Source: Bryobacter sp. CoA8 C33 (lineage in GTDB: Bacteria > Acidobacteriota > Terriglobia > Bryobacterales > Bryobacteraceae). Taken from it: a stretch of DNA of 64,000 nucleotides. The stretch is from the NCBI GenBank assembly GCA_019931185.1, contig JAINDK010000003.1:45079-109078 (forward strand), read 5' to 3'. Both the position numbers and the translations under genes were made by a program. The notes under the pieces were generated by a model, which had not been told where the DNA came from, did not search any database, and saw only the letters and a program-made list of their open reading frames with translations. How positions within the stretch are numbered: the stretch's first letter is position 1; each line of letters starts with the position of its first letter. Below, in pieces: positions 42,626 to 51,798 of this stretch.

Positions 42626-43308
42626 CCCACGTTTTCCCGCCCGTCCCAGCCTAGGCTCGCCGGCAGATCCCGCCGCCGGAACAACCACACCCGCTCGCTG
42701 TCGAATCCCGCCCCCCGGAACACCCGCTCGAGCACTTCCCCATCGAGCAAATGCACGCTCTTCGGCAATTGCCCCAACATCCGGTGCCCGGAATATGCGC
42801 GCGTGTTTTCCACCCAGCCCGGCCAAGCCTCGCCCCGTTGCCCCCGCGCCTCGTACTCGCCTATGAATTCCGCGAAGGGCTTCATCCACGGCGTCGCCGC
42901 CAGTACAAACACCCGCCCGCCCGGCCGCAGCCCATGCCTCAGCCATTCCGCCGCCCGCTCCAGTTGCCTCCCCGTCAAAAAATGAAACACGCACGAGGCA
43001 TGCGCCAGATCAAACTCCCCCTCTCCCGTCTTTACATCCCGCGGAAACCGGCCCGCTCGGATTTCCAGTTCTCCCCCTGCCGGCCGTTGCTGCTGCAATT
43101 TTTCGAGCGCCCCCCGGTCCAAATCGTTCGCCACCACGCTCGCTCCCCGCTCGAGCGCCCGGTGCGCCGCTACCCCGTAGGCCGCGCCAATATCGATCAC
43201 CTTCATCCCCGGCGCGCATGCTTCCACAAACAACTCGCTCAGCTCATTGACCGTATTCGAGCTCCACCCCATCGCATTGCCCGTCGCCTCCCGGCGGTGC
43301 GGCATCAT
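42604..43308 (-). CDS. Class I SAM methyltransferase
   Basis: The 234-residue protein has VIDIGAAYGVAAHRALERGA (SAM loop), VVANDLDRGALEKL (acidic turn), FDLAHASCVFHFLTGRQLER and LRPGGRVFVLAATPWMKPF. The C-terminus ends RENVGYIGRRI. The acceptor is unknown. ATG overlaps the stop of the gene upstream (ATGA), making it the last of five coupled genes beginning with purC. The real start could also be the second in-frame ATG (MGWSSNTVN). Confidence 0.8.
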   Translation of the reverse strand: MMPHRREATGNAMGWSSNTVNELSELFVEACAPGMKVIDIGAAYGVAAHRALERGASVVANDLDRGALEKLQQQRPAGGELEIRAGRFPRDVKTGEGEFDLAHASCVFHFLTGRQLERAAEWLRHGLRPGGRVFVLAATPWMKPFAEFIGEYEARGQRGEAWPGWVENTRAYSGHRMLGQLPKSVHLLDGEVLERVFRGAGFDSERVWLFRRRDLPASLGWDGRENVGYIGRRI

Positions 43309-44402
43309 CGCCCCACCGTCAGCCAGACGCGGAAGGTCTCGTCGAGCCCGTTCTCCTCAAACCGCACCTCGCGCAGCTTCTGGTGCGGGTTGTAAGGGTT
43401 CTGCGCGGAGTTGTCGTACACGGCCTCCACTTCCAGCTCGCGCCCGCTCAAGGGCCTTGCCGGCAGGTAGCTCGACATCAGATGATGCTCAAACGGTTCC
43501 ACCCACAAAAAATAATCCCGCTCGTCCCCCCACTTCATGCGCACTTGTGTTGCCAGCAGTTGAAACACGGGCAGCACCGCGTACACGCGGGCCCCGGACG
43601 GCAGCCTGAAGCGCATCGCCTCCCGGTGCACGTTCGCCCCGGCCGGGATCCGCAGCGCCTCTTTCTTGAGTTCCAGCAGCCGCGCCACCCGCCCCGGCTT
43701 ACCCTTCGCCCAATACAGCGCCACCCGCGTCAAATCCCGCGCCGGCCGCAGATTCCGCTTGAAGTAATGCAACTCCACTTCCAGCTTCTTTCCCGCTCCG
43801 ATCTTCCACGCAACCCCGGCCGGCAGCCGCAATCCCCCATCACTCATCGCCCATGCCGCAATCGGCTCCCCCTCGACACGCAGCAACGCATGGTGCAGCA
43901 GCGCGCGGTTCGACGGCCGCAATTCAAAGCCGTCAAAGTACACATCCTTCCCCCCATTGCCCAATTCCTCCGGCCCTGCCGTAAACCGCACAATGTCCAC
44001 CGTCCGCTCCGCCGCCACCGTGTGTTCCCGCGGCTGACTCAACACCACCCCCGGCACGCCCAAATTCCACTGTGGGTGCCGCTTCTTCATCACGGCCTTC
44101 CCCGGCTTCATCCCCGTATTCGTCCACGCCAGTAGCTTTGCCGTCACTTCATCCGGCAACCCCCGCGAATTCGCCCACTCCACCCCCGATGGCTTCGCCC
44201 GCCACGGCGGCATCTTTCCCCCCAACACATAGCGCGCAATCTCCGGCGCATAGGCCACGGCGCCCTCGTAGCTCGTAAAGTCAAACGGCCCCACTTGCCC
44301 CGCCCGGTGACAGTCATTGCACCAGCGGTCGAGCAACGGCCCCACTTCCCGCCAACTCGGCTCCCCCGCCCATTGCAGCACCGCCATCACCGCGACCATC
44401 AT
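43305..44402 (-). CDS. Ascorbate-dependent monooxygenase-like protein with one c-type haem site
   Basis: The 365-residue protein has a short signal (MMVAVMAVLQWAGE) and a single haem-c motif CNDCH in DRWCNDCHRAGQVGPFDF. A MPPW loop follows (GGKMPPWRAKPSGVEWAN), as in secreted cytochromes whose distal Met precedes PPW. The C-terminal part (RALLHHALLRVEGEPIAAWA, VELHYFKRNLRPARD) resembles copper type II ascorbate-dependent monooxygenase domains, with a His pair as possible copper ligands. It is expected in the periplasm. Overlaps at both ends place it inside the purC operon, an odd setting for it. Confidence 0.7.
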   Translation of the reverse strand: MMVAVMAVLQWAGEPSWREVGPLLDRWCNDCHRAGQVGPFDFTSYEGAVAYAPEIARYVLGGKMPPWRAKPSGVEWANSRGLPDEVTAKLLAWTNTGMKPGKAVMKKRHPQWNLGVPGVVLSQPREHTVAAERTVDIVRFTAGPEELGNGGKDVYFDGFELRPSNRALLHHALLRVEGEPIAAWAMSDGGLRLPAGVAWKIGAGKKLEVELHYFKRNLRPARDLTRVALYWAKGKPGRVARLLELKKEALRIPAGANVHREAMRFRLPSGARVYAVLPVFQLLATQVRMKWGDERDYFLWVEPFEHHLMSSYLPARPLSGRELEVEAVYDNSAQNPYNPHQKLREVRFEENGLDETFRVWLTVGR

Positions 44403-45109
44403 AAGTGGGGAATCAGATCTTCCATCCGGTCGAGCAGCAGGTCGGGCGGCACTTCCCGCAAGCTCTCCGGCTGCAGCCCATACGTTAATCCCACCGAGTA
44501 CACCCCGGCATTGCGCGCCGTCTCAATGTCCACCCGCGAGTCCCCGATCATCACCGTCGCCAACGCCTCCACTGTCAACTCCTCCCGCAGCGTATGTATC
44601 CCCACCGGGTCCGGCTTCTTCGCCGCGAAACTGTTGCCCCCATAGATCCGCGCAAACCAGCTATCCACCCCCAGTCCCCCCAGAATCACATGGCTGATCT
44701 TCACCGGCTTATTCGTCAGCACCGCCAGATGGATCCCCTTCTCGCGCGCCCGTTCCATCGTCTCGCGCGTGCCCGGGTAGAGCCGCGTCCGGTCGAGACA
44801 ATGCTCGTGGTAATGGCGGATAAAGTAATCGAGCGCCTCTTCCACCTCCGCTTCGCTCGCCTCGGCCCCCATCGCCCGCCGGATCAGTACTGGTGCTCCG
44901 TTGCCAACATAGCTCGCCACCAGCGCGCCCGGCAACTGGTCTCGCTTCATGTATTCCCGTGTGGCGTTGACGCTCGCGATCAGGTCCTCCTTCGAATCGA
45001 TCAGCGTGCCGTCCAGATCAAAAATCAACAGCTTCGGTGCGCAAATCAGCGCTACTGCTCCAGTAGCTCCGGCGCCTTCTTCCAGGTGTCCTTTACGGTT
45101 TTCTTCCAC
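44399..45109 (-). CDS. gph: HAD hydrolase, phosphoglycolate-phosphatase type
   Basis: The product has HAD motif I LIFDLDGTLIDSKEDL, cap region, motif II LTNKP, Lys in AAKKPDP and motif IV GDSRVDIETARNAG. This is Gph-like: it removes phosphate from 2-phosphoglycolate. The start is uncertain. ATG 45109 gives 236 residues but overlaps cvpA by 58 bases and adds a low-quality N-terminus. A non-ATG start just past the cvpA stop (about 45050, with GGAG upstream) would begin directly before APKLLIFDLDG. It is coupled to its neighbours by overlaps. Confidence 0.87.
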   Translation of the reverse strand: MEENRKGHLEEGAGATGAVALICAPKLLIFDLDGTLIDSKEDLIASVNATREYMKRDQLPGALVASYVGNGAPVLIRRAMGAEASEAEVEEALDYFIRHYHEHCLDRTRLYPGTRETMERAREKGIHLAVLTNKPVKISHVILGGLGVDSWFARIYGGNSFAAKKPDPVGIHTLREELTVEALATVMIGDSRVDIETARNAGVYSVGLTYGLQPESLREVPPDLLLDRMEDLIPHL

Positions 45110-45621
45110 GTCTCTTTTATCTTCTCGTAGTTTTCATTAAACCCGTCGCGAATCTCCCGTGGCGTCAGATACACCAGGATCCGTGCCCCCTCCATCACAT
45201 ATGGGGCCAGACGCGATTCCCCCACCGCGGTCGGGAACGCCGTCCAGGAAAACGCCGTCAGCATCAGCACCACAACGCTCCCGATCAACACCGCCCGCAC
45301 CAGCCCAAACACTCCTCCCAGCGTCCGGTCCACCCACCCCAGCCCGGCTTGCTTGAAAAAGTGCGCCAGCAGCTTGGCCAGCAACACTCCCGCTGTCTGC
45401 ACCCCCACCAGAATCACCAAAAATCCCAAAAAATTCGCTAACTGCTCCTGCTTCAGGTACGGCGTAAACAGCGTTGCCGCGATGCCGTAAAACCACATCG
45501 CCGCCAGGATCGACACCACCGTCGCCGCCAGTCCGATCGACAGACGGAAAAAACCCTTCCAAACGCCTGTACCCACCGACACCCCAAGAATCACCGCCAA
45601 TACCAGGTCGAGCCAGTTCAT
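45052..45621 (-). CDS. cvpA: CvpA family membrane protein
   Basis: The 189-residue protein starts MNWLDLVLAVILGVSVGTGV. It has four membrane helices with the CvpA pattern (WKGFFRLSIGLAATVVSILA, GWVDRTLGGVFGLVRAVLIG), followed by a charged helical tail (YEKIKETWKKTVKDTWKKAP). CvpA genes lie next to purine genes in many bacteria, and here purC precedes directly with an ATGA overlap and GAGGGG site. It is involved in envelope homeostasis and colicin V production in E. coli. Confidence 0.88.
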   Translation of the reverse strand: MNWLDLVLAVILGVSVGTGVWKGFFRLSIGLAATVVSILAAMWFYGIAATLFTPYLKQEQLANFLGFLVILVGVQTAGVLLAKLLAHFFKQAGLGWVDRTLGGVFGLVRAVLIGSVVVLMLTAFSWTAFPTAVGESRLAPYVMEGARILVYLTPREIRDGFNENYEKIKETWKKTVKDTWKKAPELLEQ

Positions 45622-46517
45622 AGCCCCTCGATCCGCTTTCCCGTCAATACCTGATAAGCCTCGTGGTACTTCCGCGCCGTCTCGATCGCCACCTCTTCCG
45701 GCAAGCCCGGCGCCGGCGGTTGCTTGTTCCATCCAATCCGCTCCAGATAGTTGCGCACATACTGCTTGTCGTAGCTAACCTGCGCCCCGCCCGGCTTCCA
45801 GGTCCCGGCCGGCCAGAATCGCGACGAGTCCGGCGTCAGCACTTCATCCCCCAGCACCAGCCTCCCCTCCACAAAGCCGAATTCAAACTTTGTATCCGCC
45901 AGCAGGATCCCCTTGGTCGCCGCATAGGCCGCCGCCTTCGCATAGATCGCCAGCGTCCGCCGCTTCAATTCCATCGCCAGTTCCACCCCCAGCTTCTCCA
46001 GAACAATTTCAAAGGAAATGTTTTCATCATGCCCCGTCTGCGCCTTCCTCGCCGGCGTGAAGATCGCCTCCGGCAACCGGCTCCCGTCCAGCAGCCCTTC
46101 CGGCAGCCCGATCCCGCAGATCGCCCCCGTCGCCTCATAGTCCTTCCATCCCGACCCGCACAGGTACCCGCGCGCCACGCACTCCACATCCACCATGCGC
46201 GCCCGCTTCACCAGCATCGACCGCCCCGCGAGTTGTTCCTCATGGGCCCGCAGCTTCGCCGGATATTCCCGCACATCGGCCGTCAGCAAATGGTTCGGCG
46301 TCAGATCCCGCAAATAATCAAACCAAAACAGCGAAAGCTGTGTCAGCACCTTGCCCTTGCCCGGAATCCCCGAGGCAAGAATGAAGTCGAAGGCCGAGAT
46401 GCGATCCGTCGCAACAAAAAGTAGCGTACCCTCGTCTATGGAATACACGTCACGGACTTTTCCGCGCACAAGCAGTTCGAGATCGGGCAGGTTGGTTTCA
46501 AGCAAAACGGGAGTCAA
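45618..46517 (-). CDS. purC: SAICAR synthetase
   Basis: The 299-residue enzyme joins aspartate to CAIR in purine synthesis. Motifs are LLVRGKVRDVYSIDEGTLLF, ATDRISAFDFILASGIPGKG, VDVECVARGYLCGSGWKDY, DENISFEIV, LADTKFEFGF and DEVLTPDSSRFWP. The length matches the longer eukaryote-like/SAICAR type of about 300 residues. The start is TTG 46517, with AAGGA nine bases upstream; the frame is open further (46625) but runs into the divergent protease gene. It is first in a five-gene operon. Confidence 0.95.
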   Translation of the reverse strand: MTPVLLETNLPDLELLVRGKVRDVYSIDEGTLLFVATDRISAFDFILASGIPGKGKVLTQLSLFWFDYLRDLTPNHLLTADVREYPAKLRAHEEQLAGRSMLVKRARMVDVECVARGYLCGSGWKDYEATGAICGIGLPEGLLDGSRLPEAIFTPARKAQTGHDENISFEIVLEKLGVELAMELKRRTLAIYAKAAAYAATKGILLADTKFEFGFVEGRLVLGDEVLTPDSSRFWPAGTWKPGGAQVSYDKQYVRNYLERIGWNKQPPAPGLPEEVAIETARKYHEAYQVLTGKRIEGL

Positions 46518-46569
46518 TCGCGGGTTTCCTTCAGCTTTCGTCTTTTTATTTTCCTTCAAAGGAGCACTC

Positions 46570-48249
46570 TTGTCCCGCCTAATCCTTACCCTCCTGGCCG
46601 GCCTTCCTCTCGCCGCCGCTCTCACCGAGGCCCAGCGCGTCGCCGATTTTCAAGCCCTCGCCAACACCTACGCCAAGGGCTACGCCCCGGCCAATTGGAA
46701 GCTCCTGGCTTTCGGCATCAATATCTTTGACACCGCTCCCTGGCTCCAGCGTGTCCGCGCCGCCAAGTCCGATCTCGAGCACGTTCAAATTCTCTCCGAA
46801 TACGCGGCCAGCTTCCGCGATACCCATACTCAGGTCTCCCTCACTTCCAATTTCCTCGCTGATCTCGGCTTCTACTGCGACCTCTACGACGGCGAAGTCC
46901 GCATCGACCAGATCAACCGCGCTCTGCTCCCCCAAGGTACCTATCCCTTCACCACCGGTGACGAACTCGTCAGCATTGACGGCCAGCCCGCTCTCACTGT
47001 CGCTCGTGCCCTCGAGCGCAACATTGGCTGGGGTAACCCCCGCGCCTCCCTCCGCTATGCCATTCAGGGAATCACGTTCCGCCCGCAGTCTTCCTATCCT
47101 CTAGCCGTGCTGCTTCCTGAATCGAGCCGCGTTGTCATCCGCCGCGCCAGTGGCGAACTCGAGACCTACACCATCCCCTGGACCAAGACCGGCTTTCCCG
47201 TCCGCGACCTCGGCTCCGCCTCGGCCCTGGCCGATGCTCCACTCGCAACCACCCCCGCCTCCGAATCCGAAGAGCCACACTGGGAGCGTCCCGCCTGGCG
47301 CCGCTCAAGCCGCCCCCAATTGCTTGCCCGCGCCCCGCGTAACCTCCAGTCCCTGCGCGGTTTTGGCCGTCAGACCCCTGTCTGGGCCCTCCCCGCAGGC
47401 TTCCTCCAACGCCTCGGCCGCGGCGCCAACGATGTCTTCTTCTCCGGCACCTACCTTTCCGATGGTCTCCGCATCGGCCTGCTTCGGATTCGCGATTTCT
47501 CCTTCCTCAGCAACGCCCAGCTCAACCAGCTCGCCAGCGAAATCAACTTCATGAACAACAATACCGACGGCCTCGTCCTCGATGTCATGCGCAATCCTGG
47601 CGGCTATGACTGTGCCTCCGTCGAGGCAGCCGCCATGCTGATTCCCACCAATTTTCGCGTCGGCGGCGCATCCATTCGCCCCTCACTATCCTGGCTCCAA
47701 TACTTTGACTCGCTCGTACTCAGCGCGGAGTTCTTCTCCGACCCCCAATACGTCATCGATACCTTCACCTTCCAGCGCGACCTCGTCTCCTCCGCCCTCG
47801 CTTCCCCCGGCCGTCCCATGACCGGTGCGATTCCCAGTTGCTCACTCGATACCACTGAGCCCAGCTACTCCTTCGCTTACCGCAAGCCCATGATCCTTCT
47901 CGTCGATGATTTCTCCACCTCCGCCGCCGATGCCTTTGCTTCCTACATTCAGGACAACCGCCGCGCCAAGCTCGTCGGCACCCGCACCAATGGCGCCGGC
48001 GGCAATGTCACCCAAGTCAACGCCGGGCCTTTTTCTGAAGTCACGACCTCGTTTACCCAATCTCTGATGGTTCGCAATACCACTATTTCCGCAAACGGCT
48101 TCCCCGATAGCCCCTTCGTTGAAAACGTAGGGATCCGCCCCGATGTCGAATTGGACTATATGACCCTGGAAAACCTGCGCCTGAACGGCCGCCCCTTTGT
48201 CGAAGCGTTTACCAAGAAAATTGTCGAGGAAATCCGCGCCAGCCGTTAG
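46570..48249 (+). CDS. Secreted S41-family (tail-specific) protease
   Basis: The 559-residue protein starts with TTG 46570 (AAAGGAG five bases upstream) and a signal peptide (SRLILTLLAGLPLAAALTEA). A PDZ-like part (GDELVSIDGQPALTVARALE) is followed by a long linker. The S41 core contains LRIGLLRIRDFSF, DGLVLDVMRNPGGYDCASVE, and the catalytic region ILLVDDFSTSAADAFASYIQ, then GTRTNGAGGNVTQV. The Ser in STSAAD is the probable nucleophile. It degrades or trims proteins in the periplasm. An in-frame extension to 46351 is antisense to purC and rejected. Confidence 0.87.
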   Translation: MSRLILTLLAGLPLAAALTEAQRVADFQALANTYAKGYAPANWKLLAFGINIFDTAPWLQRVRAAKSDLEHVQILSEYAASFRDTHTQVSLTSNFLADLGFYCDLYDGEVRIDQINRALLPQGTYPFTTGDELVSIDGQPALTVARALERNIGWGNPRASLRYAIQGITFRPQSSYPLAVLLPESSRVVIRRASGELETYTIPWTKTGFPVRDLGSASALADAPLATTPASESEEPHWERPAWRRSSRPQLLARAPRNLQSLRGFGRQTPVWALPAGFLQRLGRGANDVFFSGTYLSDGLRIGLLRIRDFSFLSNAQLNQLASEINFMNNNTDGLVLDVMRNPGGYDCASVEAAAMLIPTNFRVGGASIRPSLSWLQYFDSLVLSAEFFSDPQYVIDTFTFQRDLVSSALASPGRPMTGAIPSCSLDTTEPSYSFAYRKPMILLVDDFSTSAADAFASYIQDNRRAKLVGTRTNGAGGNVTQVNAGPFSEVTTSFTQSLMVRNTTISANGFPDSPFVENVGIRPDVELDYMTLENLRLNGRPFVEAFTKKIVEEIRASR

Positions 48250-48260
48250 CAACATTCTTT

Positions 48261-48273
48261 CCCCGCCTCGGGG
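48261..48273. terminator. Small hairpin between convergent genes
   Basis: CCCCG-CCT-CGGGG, 12 bases after the protease stop, preceded by TTCTTT and followed by TTCACC. It is short but GC-rich; a weak bidirectional terminator at best. Nothing else is visible in 48250-48372. Confidence 0.35.
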
Positions 48274-48372
48274 TTCACCGTTTCAGGTTCCCCAAGGCCG
48301 ACGCCAAAACACTCCTTCCCGGTTTCGCTTGCCAAAACAATCCGCGCAAGCCACCCCTGGCAATCAGCGAAA

Positions 48373-49497
48373 CTAACCCTTCGTAATCCGGTCCCAGGTC
48401 ACTTCCTTGCCGCTATAGATCGCCTCTCGGGCCATAATCGCCGCCATCGTCGATTCCGCGCCCCACATGGCCGCGTTTTCGATTTGCCCCGTGCGCGCGC
48501 CTTCCACAAACTCGTTCACCGCGTCGATCGTGATGTCATAATTCGTCGGCCAGTTCTCCGGTTCCTTCTTGTCCTTGCGCCATACCGTGATGCCCGTCCG
48601 CGAGGTACGCACCGTGCCGTTTTCGCACATGAATGTCTCGCTGACATCCTGAAACGCCTGCCCCCGGCCCAATTGGTTCGCCGAGTAGCTCGCCACCAGT
48701 CCATCGGTATACTGGAAGGTCACCGAAAGCGTGTCGAGAATGTCCCCTTCCTTGCGCAACGCCCGGTTGCCATAGCCGCTCGCCTTGGCCGGGTTCCGGT
48801 CCGTGAACCAGTGCAGCACGTCGATGTTGTGGCAATCCTGCTCGGTAATCATGTCGCCCGACATGTCCTTGTAGAAATACCAGTTGCGGATCTTCTCTTC
48901 CTGCCCCGTGTAGTTCGGCTTATACGCCGGTCCCGATCCTAGCCAGGCCCCTCGGATCATCCGGATCTTACCGAGCTCTCCCGATTGAATCAGTGCATGT
49001 GCCCGGCGGTAATCCTTGCCGTAGCGCTGCTGAAAGCCCATCGAGATCCGCTTGCCCGGGTCCGCCGTGCGCGCCGCCCGCAATACCCGCTGGCAGCCCT
49101 TGATGTCGATTGCCGCCGCCTTCTCGAGGTATATGTGCTTGCGCGCCCGCACCGCCAGTTCAAAATGCTCGGGATGATACACGATCGGCGTTGCGATCAG
49201 CACCGCGTCCACCTCGGAGGCCAGTAACTCCTTGATGTCCCTGTATTCCTGCACCCCGCTGTACTTGGCCCGCCCCGCCTCGAGACGGTCGTCGTAAATG
49301 TCACAGATCTTCGTCACTTTCGCGAATTCATTCTTCGCGAAAATGCCGCTTACATACATGCCGCGGTTGCCGCAGCCCACCAGTCCCAGAGTTAAGGCTG
49401 AATTCGCCTGGGATCCACGCACCGCCTGTGGCGCCACGATGCTGAAGGCCGTCGCCGACGAGGCCAGAAAATTTCTACGAGGGGTGTTATTTTCCAT
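48373..49497 (-). CDS. Tat-exported Gfo/Idh/MocA oxidoreductase
   Basis: The 374-residue protein begins MENNTPRRNFLASSATAFSI (Tat signal with RRNF), then LTLGLVGCGNRGMYVSGIFA (Rossmann loop). The EKxx position reads YLEKAAAIDI where most relatives have EKP, so the Pro is changed. FYKDMSGDMITEQDCHNIDV supplies the substrate-site His/Asp. It probably acts on a sugar or sugar alcohol in the periplasm. Upstream extension to 51759 is antisense to two real genes. It is divergent from the GT2 fusion gene, with 57 bases between starts. Confidence 0.87.
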   Translation of the reverse strand: MENNTPRRNFLASSATAFSIVAPQAVRGSQANSALTLGLVGCGNRGMYVSGIFAKNEFAKVTKICDIYDDRLEAGRAKYSGVQEYRDIKELLASEVDAVLIATPIVYHPEHFELAVRARKHIYLEKAAAIDIKGCQRVLRAARTADPGKRISMGFQQRYGKDYRRAHALIQSGELGKIRMIRGAWLGSGPAYKPNYTGQEEKIRNWYFYKDMSGDMITEQDCHNIDVLHWFTDRNPAKASGYGNRALRKEGDILDTLSVTFQYTDGLVASYSANQLGRGQAFQDVSETFMCENGTVRTSRTGITVWRKDKKEPENWPTNYDITIDAVNEFVEGARTGQIENAAMWGAESTMAAIMAREAIYSGKEVTWDRITKG

Positions 49498-49554
49498 GTC
49501 TTTGCCGATTGTATCCGAAGAAGCAATAAGGGCGGTTATAGTAGGAAATTGCGC

Positions 49555-50958
49555 ATGAAAGTCTCGATTCTCATCCCGGTCTACAACGAGCGCGCCGTGG
49601 TCGAAAAAAGTCTGGCCATGGTCCTGGCTGCTCCGCTGCCGGAAAATCTCGAGCGCGAACTCGTCATTGTTGACGATTGCTCCCGGGACGGGACCTCGGA
49701 GATCCTGAAGCGTTTTGCCGCGGAACACCAGCAAGTCCGGCTCTTTCGTCATGAGGTCAACCAGGGTAAAGGGGCTGCTGTTCGATTCGCCATCGAACAG
49801 GCCGAAGGCGATTTCTGCCTCATCCAGGATGCCGACCTCGAATATGACGCCAACGAGTATCCCGCTCTCATGGCGCCCCTGCTCAGCGGCCGCGCCGATG
49901 CCGTCTTCGGCAGCCGCTATCTCTCCGGCGAACAACGCCGCGTGCTCCCCTTCTGGCATTCGATGATCAATCTCTTTTTGACCCTGATGTCGAACATGCT
50001 TTCCAACCTCCACCTCACAGACATGGAGACCTGCTACAAAGTCTTCCGCACCGACCTGCTCAAGAGCATCCCCATCCGCAGTGACCGCTTCGGCTTCGAG
50101 CCCGAGATCACCATGAAGTGCGCCAAACGCAAGTTCCGTATCTATGAGGTCCCGATCAGCTACCACGGCCGCACTTATGAGGAAGGCAAGAAGATCGGCT
50201 GGCGCGATGGCGTCAAGGCCCTTGGCGTCATGCTCTACTTCTGGCTCGTCGATGATCTGTATAAGGACAGCTACGGTAAGAACTACCTCAACACCATGAC
50301 CGGCACTCCGGCCTATCTGAACTGGCTTGTTTCGCTGGTTCGGCCGCAACTGGGAGACCGTGTTATCGAACTGGGCGCCGGCCTTGGCAGCCTCAGCGGC
50401 ATGCTGATGGGCAAGCGCCTGCGCTATGTCGCCGGTGAAAAAGATCCCCTCAGCCTGCACTCCTTGCGGAATCGCTTTCTGCGCACCCCCAATGTCGAAG
50501 TGCGCGAACTTTCCGCCGGCGATGCCGCCGGCTTTGATGGCCTCGAAGCTCAGTTCGACACAGCCCTTCTTCTCAAGACTCTCGAGTACACACAACGTCC
50601 CGAAGACGCCCTCCGCCAGATGCACCGCTGCCTTGTCCCCGGTGGCAAGCTGATTCTTTCCGTCCCCCAGGGCGCTGCCCTCAACTCCCTCGACCGCGGT
50701 ATGGGCTACCAGCACCGCTTCACCCAAGCCCGCCTCCAGCCGCTGCTCGCCCAAAGCGGATTCACCCTCGTTGAAACCCGCCAAGTGAACAAACTCGGCC
50801 GTCTCGCCTGGGCGATTTTCGGCGGCGTGTTCGGTCAAGATAGCATCAATAAACTCAGTCTCAAGATTTTCGACAAGACCGTCTGGCTGACTCGGATGCT
50901 CGATGCGGTTCTCCCTTGGAACGGCCTCAGTCTCATCCTCGTCGCAAGGAAAAACTAA
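49555..50958 (+). CDS. Fusion: family 2 glycosyltransferase plus SAM methyltransferase
   Basis: The 467-residue protein has two domains. Residues 1-230 form a dolichol-phosphate-mannose-synthase-like GT2: VSILIPVYNERAVVEKSLAM, IVDDCSRDGTSEI, NQGKGAAVRFAIEQAEGDF, IQDADLEYD, FGFEPEITMKCAKRKFRIYE and the YHGRTYEEGKKIGWRDG loop. Residues from about 255 carry a class I methyltransferase: RVIELGAGLGSLSGMLMGKR, FDTALLLKTLEYTQRPEDAL and LVPGGKLILSVPQG. ATG 49555 is used (TTG 49549 is possible). Fused proteins of this kind occur in glycan clusters. It is followed by an isomerase and epimerase. Confidence 0.87.
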   Translation: MKVSILIPVYNERAVVEKSLAMVLAAPLPENLERELVIVDDCSRDGTSEILKRFAAEHQQVRLFRHEVNQGKGAAVRFAIEQAEGDFCLIQDADLEYDANEYPALMAPLLSGRADAVFGSRYLSGEQRRVLPFWHSMINLFLTLMSNMLSNLHLTDMETCYKVFRTDLLKSIPIRSDRFGFEPEITMKCAKRKFRIYEVPISYHGRTYEEGKKIGWRDGVKALGVMLYFWLVDDLYKDSYGKNYLNTMTGTPAYLNWLVSLVRPQLGDRVIELGAGLGSLSGMLMGKRLRYVAGEKDPLSLHSLRNRFLRTPNVEVRELSAGDAAGFDGLEAQFDTALLLKTLEYTQRPEDALRQMHRCLVPGGKLILSVPQGAALNSLDRGMGYQHRFTQARLQPLLAQSGFTLVETRQVNKLGRLAWAIFGGVFGQDSINKLSLKIFDKTVWLTRMLDAVLPWNGLSLILVARKN

Positions 50959-50961
50959 CTT

Positions 50962-51798
50962 ATGAATTTTCGTCATGCGATCTGTAATGAAGCCTTCGAT
51001 AAATGGGACTTCGCTGAATCCTGCCGCGTCATGAAGCGCTTTGGCTACGAGGGCATCGAGATTGCCCCCTTCACCCTCGCCGAGTTTCCCCCGTCGCTCA
51101 GCGCCGCCCGCCGCCGCGAGTTGAGCGACATCATCCGCTCCGAGGGCCTCGAATTCGTCGGCCTCCACTGGATCCTCGTCGGCCCCAAGGACATCCATGT
51201 CACCACTCCCGATGCCGCTCGCCGCGCCCGTAGCTGGGATTATATCCGCGGCCTGATTGATCTTTGCGCCGACCTTGGCTCCAATGGCGTTATGGTTTTC
51301 GGCAGCCCCAAGCAGCGTTCTTCCGAAGGCGGCATCTCCGCCGCCGAGGCCACCCGCAATTTTGTCGATGGCCTGGCCTCCGTGGCCCCCCTCGCCGAGC
51401 AGCGCGGCGTCACCATCCTCATTGAGGCTCTGCCCCGCGAGCAAACCGATGTGGTCCTTTCCCTCGAGGAGGCCGTCGGCTATGTGAACTCCATCGCTAG
51501 CCCCGCCATCCGCTCCATGTTCGATACCCATAACGCCGTCGACGAGGTCGAACCCCATGCCAGCCTCATCGAAAAATTCTTCCCCTACATCCGTCACGTC
51601 CATGTCAACGAGACCGATGGCCGCCATTGCGGTACCGGCAATTACGACTTCGTGCCCATATTCCGCAAACTCGCCCAACTTCAATATCAAGGCTGGGTCT
51701 CCCTCGAAGCCTTTGACTTCACCCCCGGCGCCGAACGCCTCGCCGCCGAAAGCATCCAATACCTCAACCGGCGCATCGCCGAGGCCCTTGTCGCATGA
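50962..51798 (+). CDS. Sugar-phosphate isomerase/epimerase (AP-endonuclease-2 TIM barrel)
   Basis: The 278-residue protein shows the xylose-isomerase-like TIM barrel: MKRFGYEGIEIAPFTLAEFP, EFVGLHWILVGPKD, LGSNGVMVFGSPKQRSSEGG, VTILIEALPREQTD (metal Glu), SMFDTHNAVDE (Asp-x-His), IRHVHVNETDGRHCGTGN and GWVSLEAFDF (last Glu). These are the metal-site residues of the hydroxypyruvate-isomerase/tagatose-epimerase group. Substrate unknown. It starts three bases after the fusion gene and overlaps the next gene (ATGA). Confidence 0.85.
   Translation: MNFRHAICNEAFDKWDFAESCRVMKRFGYEGIEIAPFTLAEFPPSLSAARRRELSDIIRSEGLEFVGLHWILVGPKDIHVTTPDAARRARSWDYIRGLIDLCADLGSNGVMVFGSPKQRSSEGGISAAEATRNFVDGLASVAPLAEQRGVTILIEALPREQTDVVLSLEEAVGYVNSIASPAIRSMFDTHNAVDEVEPHASLIEKFFPYIRHVHVNETDGRHCGTGNYDFVPIFRKLAQLQYQGWVSLEAFDFTPGAERLAAESIQYLNRRIAEALVA

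Noticed and set aside
48373..51759. An 1128-codon open frame on the minus strand
   Set aside because: Only the last 374 codons (Gfo/Idh) are real. The rest is antisense to the GT2 fusion and isomerase genes, is low in motif content and precedes the Tat signal at 49497.
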